NCBI GenBank assembly: GCA_025449115.1 | Contig: JAHLKC010000099.1 | Coordinates: forward strand, 1-64,000 | Source: Chytridium lagenaria | Lineage: Eukaryota; Chytridiomycota; Chytridiomycetes; Chytridiales; Chytridiaceae | Length of the DNA: 64,000 nucleotides | Direction: 5' to 3' | Part shown: positions 54,801-64,000 of the stretch, piece after piece | Layout: each line of letters starts with the position of its first letter | Numbering within the stretch: the first letter of the stretch is position 1 | Notes under the pieces: generated by a model | What the model was told of the DNA's origin: nothing | Databases searched by the model: none | What the model saw: the letters and a program-made list of their open reading frames with translations, nothing else | Program-made: the position numbers and the translations under genes

Positions 54801-57248
54801 TGAATACGATGTGTTATGAATGCGATAATACTCGATCAATCTGTGCACCTCTTTTGGGAATGCCATTGGTGTTTATTTACGAAACAAAATTTGGCTCTTT
54901 GCCAGCATGCTCTTATTAAGGCGATGGAGGCTAGCGGCAAGGTCGGTGTTATCCAAACTGCCTTTCACTTTTTCTACCACTGATCGCTATAATTACTAAT
55001 AGAAACAAATAAATATTGATATGCACCACAGGCTTTTGAATCATGGTGCAACTTTGGATTGACATGCGTCTTAGAGGGCGATTTGACGTTAGCCCAAAGC
55101 GCATTTGCCATGTTCAAATTATTGATTCCGAATACCCACTAGCCTGGTTCGGGCAGGCTGTTGTCGCTGATCGTTTGTTTAAGCCAAAAGAAACGTACAA
55201 ACTCACATTGTACGCAAGTGAAATGAATTTTGAGATGAACATTCTTGTGAGTATTGAATGCTGCAATTCAATTAAATTTGCTTTAGCCTGAGTTGCATAT
55301 ATTTGCAGCTAGCAACTTTTTAAGGAGTTTACTATTTCGAAGCGCGATGTTGATTTACTATCTGCGGGACTCTATTCAGCGCAGAAATATGTAGAACTGC
55401 ATAAAAACGATTTGGCAGCATTTAACTTCCTCGGTCTTCTGTACGAGAGATTGGGAATGTACGAGAGCGCTAGCGAGGCGTTCAAAGAATGCATGGACAT
55501 ACTCAACAATACTAAGGATCCGGCGTATTGAACCATAAGCCGGCGGTTTGCGAAAACTATGCCAGGGCGTTATTTGAGTCTGGAAATGTCGCAGCTGCGA
55601 CGGCAGTATTTGAAACCGCTGTGGAACTAGGCGGAGATGCATTCACTCTATTCTGCAAGGAAAAGTCTTTTCTTCGAAAATCGTTTGCAAGAAAGTTTAC
55701 AATCTCTTAACGCTGCTTTAGAGAGCATTTCTCAGTCAACTTCAAGCACAGCCAGCACCTTAAAGGCCGAGCTCTCACTATTTTTAGCTCAAGTTTTATA
55801 TTGCTGTGGTTCTGACGATTACAAGGCTCTTGCTGCACAGCAATTGCATGACAAGTAAGCTTTTACCAAATTATCTAATTTTTAATTTAATTAGCGCGAA
55901 AGTGTGCCCCGAGGATGTATCACATATAGTTTGGTCGTCCTCCTGGCAGCTAGTATAATGCTTGGCGACTCAGAATTAGCATTGGAGAGCTTTAATGAGC
56001 TTCAAAGAAAACGACCATCTGCTTCGCATTCCATAAATATTAAGGTCGCTGAACTCCTCTGTCGCTATATTGGACTTAGTGGACATCGCTCGCAGTCACA
56101 ACGCCCGCTTGCAAACTTGTACATTTGTACCCATCGAACCTAGTGTATGGTCTTCCCTCACAAACCAATTTATACGGTATCTCATTATTTTAAAATTGCC
56201 TTAATATATTGTCAGGGATGCCGAGCTCCATGCAATACTCCCTTCGCTTGCTGACAGTCTTGAAGTCATTGAGAAACTTAATCGGCGCGATCAATCTTTT
56301 AGCGCGCAAGATCTTTCTGAGGCTGCAAGAATAAGGGCCTATCCTCTATTGTTCGGGGCTCTGTTCACGACAAAAAGAAACGCTTGTCACGCCGAATTCT
56401 CTATGGTTCTGTTATTATCGAGCCTTCTAATCCCGAAAATTGGATTGCTCTTGCGATATCGTTGAGAGGGGATTTCTTGTCGCGGTTAGTAGACGGTTGC
56501 AATTCAACCTCCTCGATGGAATTGCTCCACTCGATCCGGCAAGTCACTTCAAGTGGCTTATTAGCCGCATCGGAGGTATCCGATCAAAGGCGCTGGCTTC
56601 AAATTCTCCAAATAGATTGCACCAGTTTGGAGGAGTTTCTTTTAGACGGCGAGAATGCCTCGGACAACTTACAGGCCTGCGTTTCCGAATGCATATCAAT
56701 TTGCGAAGATCTTTCTGCCGATGAAGATAGAAATACAAAGCTTAAGTCTTTTGCATACATCACTCTTGGCCGATTGTTGTTGTTGATGGATGATGTAGAG
56801 AGTGGGATTTCTGTGTACAAAAAAGGAATCGGTTGCATGAGTCGATGCGTGGAGGTAAGATAGTTTCTTTTTTTGCGAATTAAGCTAATTAAAAAAGGAA
56901 TTGGGTTATGTCTTTGAACTTTTCTCGTACCTCGACAGCGCGCTATTATGCTACAAAACAGGGCAAGAATTGTCATCGAAAGTTGAACGCTCAGCATATA
57001 TCATACGAAGCGCATGTGCTCATCTGCAAAAAAATGATATGGATGCAGTTAGCAACATGCTTAGTACGCTCATGGACGAGGAACGGAGGCAGGCCGCTGC
57101 AAAGTTCATGCAGTTATCGTTAAACTTACGGCGCGGAGGGTCATCTTTGAAGAAGTGTCCGAAAATGATTGAGGATATTCGCATCTTAGAAAACAACCTA
57201 ATTGCGGAGTCTTTGTTGGAATGGGCAGACGCTCAGATTAATAAATAA
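51862..57248 (+). CDS. SKI3: Ski complex subunit Ski3 (TTC37), TPR protein
   Basis: Scaffold of the cytoplasmic Ski complex, which with Ski2 helicase and Ski8 feeds mRNA to the exosome for 3'-5' decay. The N terminus matches Ski3: SKLKAAKDAVGRKDFVAAKD, then DPENYNALVFFGLSAANLGL in a shifted frame, SESEDAYKKAISANKTNALA and YEETIKKLGDLYEKLRDIES. Many TPR units follow, for example LGRLLCHMGRFEEAMQYIEG, WEGLGEVYYKEGKFLASLKA and YLLGLTNRRLGMLTEAAENF, and the C terminus has AYITLGRLLLLMDDVESGIS. The start at 51862 needs one G removed from GGG to read MDTKSKLKAAKDA. At least a dozen introns and many base errors split it into short frames. The span of 5.4 kb fits a protein of about 1,400-1,500 residues. 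Ends at 57248. Confidence 0.85.
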
Positions 57249-57306
57249 ACCCGAAGACATTCCAATAGAAACATAACCATTCTCCTTAGTGACAAATTCT
57301 CGACTG

Positions 57307-60300
57307 ATGTCAGCAGCCTTCCTGTTTGGGAACGTAGATGATCGTGGCGAATTAGATTCAGACCTAAATGAGGCAAATACAGCATTGGATGTAGCATCCA
57401 CCATTAATCCGCTATTAGGAGCTGCGCCAAGCGTTGGAGGACGATGGATATCTCTCTCAAGTGTTGTCAAATGAATTCGCAGCGATTTCGGAGGGGTCTC
57501 GTGCTGCCGGAGACACGGACAGGGTAATTCCTACATCGGATGCATTGGATTATTTCGATCAGAACGAACTTGCAGATGACGTTGGCGAAAGACCCGTCAA
57601 TAGCCATGCAAGTTCCTTTTACAGTCGACCGATTGATTTCGAAAACATCCCGGCTGTCGATACTAGGATTATGCCTAGGCCGTCGACTACTTTGGTTCAA
57701 TCTTCGTACTCGAATGCCATTCGGAGCGATGACATTGGGTTTTCTGATTTATTCACAGCCAAGTTTTCAAGGCCAACGCTTAGAAGGGTGTTTAAGAAAA
57801 GTAATTAGTGTCTTCAACGGTTGCTAACGTTGACAGTGAAAGCATTGGAAACTCCTTTACAATTATCCCTAGACCAGCAGCTTTATTTCAATGAGCCGAT
57901 TTCAACCACAGATAGAGCGCATCTTTTTTACATCATCTAGTAGATTGGCTTTTTCAGAAGACGACAAGGTTCCTTTAAAATCCTTCATCACACATCGTTT
58001 ACGATTCTAGGCGTTACAAGGAAACGGGCTTCCTCCACTGCATCCGATACTACTTGAAGATTGGGAAACAAGAGTGTGTTGGGATATTCCAGACCCTTTT
58101 GATAAAGCACCTCCTCCAAACTTTCGGCCCCAAAAAACTCCGCTAAATACCGTACGGAATGAGATTTTGGATTCTGACGGCTGGGCGAATGCAGTCGTTT
58201 GGGATCTGGACGATGCAATGGAGGCCGAGCTGTCTTTCGCTGGGTTTGAAGATCCACATATATATAACGATATGATAGACCGTTTGAAGGAAGACGGTTT
58301 GAAAAGAAACTCAATTTTCTTATTCCTAATACCTTATCTTAGCACATCTAATGGAAACCCATCTTCCACCGCCCGCCCCAGTAAGTTTTATCTGATTGAA
58401 AATCTCTAATTTTTTTAGATCACTCCTTTAAAAACCTCGAAAGATCCCTTTAATTTATCAAATGATCATTTTTACGAAAACATGAACCGAAGAGACCATG
58501 TTAGGCTGACGCATAGTAGTGTGACATTACAGCACTCCTTACCCGCTGTAATGTTGCAAATACCTTACGTAGGCTTGTTTATGATTGAAACCACTGACTT
58601 TTTTAAAGTATAAAACTCAACTAAGCATTCGAGAGAGAAGATCTTTTCATCGTCCACCTGTTCGGTTTCCTATTAAAGAACCTATTTCTTTTTCGAAAGT
58701 GAAAAACTTAAAAAAAGAAAGTCAGATTTGTGGGATCTGAGTCGAGCGATTTGATGGAGGAAGTGAAGAATTTAAGTCTTCGCGATACTACTCCTTACGT
58801 TCTATTTGAGTATTCAGTAATTTTCGCTATAATAGACATATATGCTGATTCCAACAGGAGGAGTATCCGCCGATTATGAGTAATTACGGGATGGGCAGCT
58901 TAGTATTGAACTACTATCGGAAAGTGGACGAGAAGGATGTTACTGTTCCAAAAGTTCGTTGATCGAGCACTTTATATGCTCATCTTAATTTACCTATTTA
59001 TAACCTGTCACTCCTTTTAGGCTGACATTGGATGTCATACGCCTCTGGATAAGGTGGACGCAACACCATTTTTAAACTTTGGTGATGTAGATCCGGGACA
59101 AATGATACAAGCGATATCCAATAATCTTTTCCGAGCTCCCGTATTCCCTCATGAAGTTCCTCAAACGGATTTTTTGCTTATTAAGTAAGCAATCCCTTCT
59201 TTTAAGAAGCTTTAATTCTCCAAGATATACTCTCAAAAACAGTACAAGGTGGTATATTCGAGACATACCCATCTCTTCGTAGTTGGGCAGCTGTATCCTC
59301 TAATGGAAGTTCCGCGACCTCAATCACGCAAAGTTACGAACACTATGAAAAATAGACTTCAGGTTTACATAATTTGGATTGTACCGCTAATTTTATAGGT
59401 TCTTTGCTATAGAATGATGCGCAGTAATCCCCATCAACGCATGTGGTATCCAAAACTCATAAAGCATTTTGTGGGGCAGTCAGAGATGCAGTTGAAGCAG
59501 CGGCTGAAGGTAACATGAGTCTCCTAGTTTCTTCTTAAAAGGAAAGGAATTCGCCCAATTCTGGAAAAAGGGCGAGAATACAGGATGGTGGAAGCTGAAA
59601 CCAGGGAAGCAACTTCCTTCTGAAGAAGAGATTAGGAAAATTGTAACCCCAGAAACGGTATACATAACACCAAAATTTAGTTGACTCACATTAAGGCAGG
59701 TCTGCCTTTTCGAGAGTGCAATGGTTGGAGAACAGAGGCTTAGAGATATCGGTTACTCCAACTTGGACTTTAGGGACGAAAATGAGGAAGACGATACGAC
59801 AGCTGATATTGAAGTCCAGATGGCTCCCTGGACGACGACTAAAAACTTTATCATGGCAACTCAGGTTTTTTGCGTTTCGAATTCAATTTTTAATTATGTC
59901 AGGGAAAAGGAATGCTGAAACTTTTTGGAGATGGTGATCCTACGGGTCGAGGAGAAGGATACAGTTTTATCCGGCAGTCCATGAAGGAAATGTTTTATAA
60001 GCAAGGAGATCCAGCAGCAAGAAGGCCGGTGAGATAAATTTTACTAGAATTTTCGTTGACTTCTACTTCAGAGAAGGAGGTGACGAAATCGAAAGGTTAT
60101 CAGCGATTTTCGATTTCAGAACAGCAAGTAGTTTATCGCGCAGAGGTAATTAACTTGAAATAAATGTATTAATTACGTGCTAGATCAGCGGATATGGAAC
60201 TCTCAGCTCCGGTCTTTGTCAAATCCCGACCCACCCGACCCTTCGTATGAAGAGGATAGTGCCACCATTGCTGAGGATGACCTGGAACGTATCCGATACC

Positions 60301-61396
60301 AAAAAGGAGTATGTGGAATTTCAATTCAATCAAATTTAAAGTTTTACAATTCTCTAGCAACTCGAAATACATGAGGAAAATGAGCGAAAGCGAGAATATG
60401 GCGCCGATGCGCTTTCACCCTCGTCACCGCCCGCGATCCCAGCAATAGAAGGGAAGGAATATTCCGATGAAGAAGATGTCGGATCGATAACGGGGAGTAT
60501 TACATCGAGCTTTGCAACACAGAGACGGAGTAAGAGGCTTGTTATAAGTCGCTTGTAATTAATTAGTCTTTCCATGCCTCTCATTTTGTTATAGATGAGA
60601 ACGGATGCAGGAGTACTTGAATGGCGGCCTGAGATAATAAGTGATCTGAGGGTGATTAATGCATATCTTCGTCAGCGAAAGTTGATTGAAAGTCAAATTG
60701 CTGATAGGTATATTTCTGTCTCGAATGGATCCTAATTTAAAATAGCGAGGCAAATCAGGGCCAGAATGATGATGATCTCAAAAAGCAGAGAAAGAAGAAG
60801 TACAGCCAAATTTAATTTGTATTCTAAGCTTGCTAGAACTCAAGATCAAATCATTAAACTCAAGCAAACGTCTCAATCGAAGAAGAGCAAAAAGAAAAAG
60901 GATGAAGATAAACCCACAGCATCTTCGTCCAGCGATAAGCCATTTAAGCTTAAAATTCCACTCATGGGGATGGGTGCGTTAATTCTTCTTTCCATTTCTT
61001 GGTCTGTCGGAGAACTTACGTTTCGTGTAGGCTCTCAAAAGCGGAAACGTTCGGAGCAATTTGAGAGCGCTCTTGCCTCGCTGGAGTCTATTATTTCAAC
61101 CATTGTTAAGGATAGACCTGACCTTGCCCTTTCGCTTCAGTCATCTGCAACATCGAGAAAACCCGTTAGTCTCTTAGAAATTGGCGAGGTACGATACTTT
61201 TCTGCACTTAATTCTCAATCTTTGCCTTTAGAACTGCAAAAATCTTGTGTATTATTCAAAAGAAGAGATCCAAAAAGATTTAGAGACGTTGATTTCAGGC
61301 TTTGCGTCAGAGATGGGACACAACAGTGCGATAGCTTCTGATTTGAAGATTGTGATGGGACAGTTGTTGGAGTTTTTAGATGCAGAAGACTCTTGA
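57307..61396 (+). CDS. TAF1: Transcription initiation factor TFIID subunit 1
   Basis: Largest TFIID subunit, scaffold of the complex at RNA polymerase II promoters. Start at 57307 ([20 protein letters not shown]), 58 bp after SKI3. Conserved blocks in order: [67 protein letters not shown] sequence near 58640; [116 protein letters not shown]. These are the DUF3591 (TAF7-binding) core. The 3' part (60766-61396) is Lys-rich coil plus helices; an apparent hydrophobic segment near 60970-61028 is probably an intron (GTGCGT ... GTGTAG). No bromodomain seen, as in many fungal TAF1s. Several introns and base errors. Confidence 0.87.
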
Positions 61397-61467
61397 AAGA
61401 TTGCAGTCATGTATTTATTTGTAGATATTGATGGTGTGGGGAGTTTAAAAGTTGCTCAAGAAATCAT

Positions 61468-62260
61468 TTAATGATTATGCGATGATGAATCTGCCACTTT
61501 CATGAAAGCTTTCCGACTTGATTCAAAATGTTCATTGAACCAGTTTGACAAAAAGTAAAAAGGAGCGTCGACTTCTGTGTTCGAAGCCTTTGTGCATAAA
61601 AAAAATTCAGATTTAAAGAATTCATCACAGCTCAAAACTCACAGCAGATGTTTCAAAATACGCCAATTTATTCGCCTTTGCGAATTCATGCCCTTGTTGT
61701 GTTGTAATCTGCCTTCTGACAGACGTGACGTCTGTTTTATTGGCAATGAGGACGCCGTGGATGTATTTTCCCATTCGCGAGCGTTTTGCGATTTGGAGGA
61801 AACGGGGGAGGGCTGCGAATGATTCTTGGTTTGAGACGTCGAAGACGAGGATGAAAGAAGAAGCGCCTTCGCACTTGCAAAGATTTAGTCAAATGTCAAC
61901 AAAAAAAAGACGTACGTATTTTGCAGTGTATTCGGCGAATACTTCGTGTCCACCAATATCGTAGATGAACATTTCGACGGAAGAGTTTGTTTCGGGAATA
62001 TTCACCATTTTGACGGATACTTCTGCGTGAACAGTCTTTTGCACATTAGCAAGTGCTGACATCAAAAATCCCCACCATGTTATAGTTTTTGGCAAAATGC
62101 GTCCCATCGGAATGAAAAGATTGAACAAGAGCCGTTTTTTCCTACACCTGCATTCCCGAGCACAATGCACTTTTGGCGGTATACTGTGCGAACCTCTCCA
62201 TTGCCTGCTCGAGTTGAGGCATCAAAGTTTGTTGGCTGTTTGTTTGCTTGACAATTCCAT
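61468..62260 (-). CDS. IFT27: IFT27/RABL4-type small GTPase
   Basis: Rab-like GTPase of the intraflagellar transport B complex, partner of IFT25. Motifs: G1 KCIVLGNAGVGKT (one extra A in an A6 run near 62129), then the HFAKNY pattern of IFT27 in the shifted frame; SSVEMFIYDIGGHEVFAEYT, where DIGG stands for the usual DTAG and closely mirrors the IFT27 'DSVELFIFDSAGKELFSE' block; ASSFILVFDVSNQESFAALP; G4 GVLIANKTD; G5 YFETSA; and the IFT27-like end FYFLSNWFNEHFESSRKAF. There is no C-terminal prenylation Cys (ends SSSHNH), as expected for IFT27. Start at 62260 (MELSSKQTANKL) with one base error. It converges with TAF1 and is divergent from BCS1, start codons 57 bp apart. Its presence implies a flagellated organism. 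Confidence 0.82.
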
Positions 62261-62316
62261 TTTGAGGTGTGACGCAAAGAGCGAGAAACCGAAAACGTTA
62301 GAGTTGAACCATCATC
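62261..62316. promoter_or_regulatory. Bidirectional promoter/5' leader region between IFT27 and BCS1
   Basis: Only 56 bp separate the two divergent start codons. No TATA box is evident. Transcription start sites must either overlap or lie within the opposite gene, so the two genes probably share control elements. Confidence 0.4.
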
Positions 62317-63792
62317 ATGCTGTCAATTTTAGGGGATAATCCGTACTTCTCGGCAGGGTGAGCTGGCGATCATTATTCATATGCTCCATAATATTTCTGG
62401 CCTAACTTAACGCATGCGATTTGAAATCTTCACTTACATGTTTGCATGTTCGGTAGGTTTGGACTCATCGGTGTAGGGGCTGGCCTTGCTATGCTGCAAA
62501 AAGGTTCGGTACACGCATACACGTTACTCTCCGTCGCCGTCTTCTCGTTACCGTTGAAATCCCAAGCAAAGATCCCGCATATCCCTGGTTCTTAAAGTGG
62601 GCTTCCCAAAACTCTCCCATCCAAACCTCTACTAGTGGTGCACCTCCATCATTTATTTCAAAATTCATGGTGTCAAATCAATTGAGTTGGAGACTTCTTA
62701 CGCAAAACGAGACAATGGATCCGCTGTAACATCTTTCTCGTTTGTGCCGGCACCTGGACGGCATTTTCTGCGGTATAGGAATTCATGGTTATTCATAGAA
62801 CGAGCACGAGAACGAGCCATGATTGATTTGAAGAGCGGCGCACCCTGGGAAACGGTGACGATCACGGCTCTAAATAGGGATAAGGAGATTTTGTTGGATA
62901 TTTTGGAGCAAGCGAAAATGACGGCGTTGTCGGCAGAGGAAGGGAAGACGGTGGTGTATACGTCGTTTGGACCGGAATGGAGACCGTTTGGACAACCCAG
63001 ACGAAGGAGAAATATTGAATCCGTGGTTCTGAATGATGGGCTTTCTACAAAAATTATTGAGGATGTGAAGGGTTTTCTGGAAAATGGGAAGTGGTATTAT
63101 GATCGAGGTCAGTTGCGGGATTTGATGTTTGCCTGGTATTGATATACCGTTAAGGTATCCCGTATCGGCGTGGGTATTTATTTTATGGACCGCCTGGGAC
63201 TGGAAAGACATCGTTCATTCAAGCGCTTGCGGGACATTTTGAGTACATATCTGTGTCATGAACATGAGTGAACGCGGAATGACGGATGATCGGCTTGCTC
63301 ACCTTTTGGCAAATGCACCGCATAGGAGCCTGATTTTGTTGGAGGACATTGACGCCGCGTTCTCTCAACGAGATGCTAACGATAAGTAAGTACCACAGTT
63401 GGTTGTATCCCTTGACGCTTTATATAGATTTCAATCCATGGTTACCTTCTCCGGTCTACTTAACGCCTTGGACGGTATCGCCGCTTCCGAAGAACGTCTC
63501 GTCTTCATGACTACCAACCACATTGACCGCCTCGATGCGGCATTAGTGCGACCGGGTCGTGTCGATTTTCGCGCGCTGTTCGATAACGCGTCAGACTTGC
63601 AAGCGAGACAAATGTTCCTCAAGTTTTACCCTGGCAAGGATGAAACTTGCTGATGAGTTTATTTCGAAAATACGACCAAAGGACGAAAATAGGGGGAAGA
63701 GGTGTAGCCCTGCGGCATTGCAGGGACATTTTGTGTTGTTTAGGGATGATCCGGAGGGAGCATTGAGAGATGCGGAAAAGTTGATATTGTGA
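62317..63792 (+). CDS. BCS1: Mitochondrial chaperone BCS1 (AAA ATPase)
   Basis: Inserts the Rieske iron-sulfur protein into complex III at the mitochondrial inner membrane. Start at 62317 ([13 protein letters not shown]); an intron then leads to [17 protein letters not shown], the single N-terminal membrane span. The BCS1_N domain is clear ([74 protein letters not shown]). Then Walker [39 protein letters not shown], Walker [16 protein letters not shown], a short intron, and [20 protein letters not shown] with [20 protein letters not shown]. It ends [12 protein letters not shown] and EKLIL at 63792. Frame breaks near 62520, 62670, 63137, 63245 and 63650. All catalytic motifs intact. Confidence 0.92.
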
Positions 63793-64000
63793 TTAATTTT
63801 AGGGAGGTTTAGAGGATGGGATATCGTTGATCAGCGGATACCTTACACAGACTGCTTTTATTTGAGCAATACATGTTGTTTTTTTTTCCTATGGAAGATA
63901 CTTTACTTAAACTATGCTGCCTTTTGAAAAGAGCAACTTGATGATTCTTTTGAACAATATCGAATTTGTTTTCGCTTGTTGTTCTGGTCACGAAACTATC
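63793..64000. other. 3' flank of BCS1, no gene seen
   Basis: AT-rich, with a T9 run near 63880. A minus-strand open frame (63809-63991) has no recognisable features. Confidence 0.5.

Noticed and set aside
60766..61341. A separate membrane protein gene starting with [12 protein letters not shown] and containing one hydrophobic span
   Set aside because: The span (about 60970-61028) is bounded by GTGCGT and GTGTAG and splices in phase, so it is better read as an intron of the TAF1 3' region. The start overlaps a frame continuing from the TAF1 exon.

Overview
The window is nuclear DNA of a eukaryote with many short GT-AG introns (about 40-140 nt) and small intergenic gaps. It best fits a flagellated early-diverging fungus, probably a chytrid. 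The reasons: fungal-type housekeeping genes (TSR3, SKI3, TRS65, TAF1, BCS1, PCM1/AGM1) sit beside an intraflagellar-transport GTPase (IFT27) that non-flagellated fungi normally lack, plus a PPP1R21/KLRAQ homologue, an F-box-like ankyrin protein and an LRR gene next to a kinase-like gene. The lineage is inferred, not proven.

Layout. 1-7.9 kb: the 5' half of a minus-strand Ty3/gypsy-like retrotransposon (candidate LTR and primer-binding site, a long disordered ORF, Gag, retropepsin), running off the left edge before reverse transcriptase. 8.2-10.0 kb: palindromes and a decayed DDE transposase. 11.1-15.3 kb: an ankyrin gene and a tandem Cys/His-module gene. 15.8-19.6 kb: an unidentified minus gene, TSR3, a Pif1/Helitron helicase remnant and dispersed repeats. 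20.0-25.5 kb: a minus gene with duplicated 63-nt exons and an unidentified two-exon gene. 25.8-28.3 kb: two divergent Nudix hydrolases. 28.5-35.0 kb: an LRR gene, a pseudokinase (possibly the same gene) and an F-box protein. 36.0-44.8 kb: NOL8-like, RPR2/SNM1-like, PPP1R21-like, a protein with an array of Gln-Thr motifs, and an unidentified gene. 44.9-63.8 kb: a very compact run of housekeeping genes (PCM1, TRS65, SKI3, TAF1, IFT27, BCS1) with gaps often under 100 bp.

There is no operon-like logic. The genes cover RNA maturation and decay (TSR3, RPR2-like, NOL8-like, SKI3), transcription initiation (TAF1), vesicle traffic (TRS65, PPP1R21-like), chitin precursor synthesis (PCM1), mitochondrial complex III assembly (BCS1) and flagellar transport (IFT27). 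Two closely spaced divergent pairs (IFT27/BCS1, and an unidentified small gene/PCM1) probably share promoters.

Caution: almost every conserved gene is broken by one or more single-base frameshifts, often in short homopolymers. This looks like uncorrected sequencing error rather than mass pseudogenisation. Gene ends and exon joins below were inferred by eye across such breaks.
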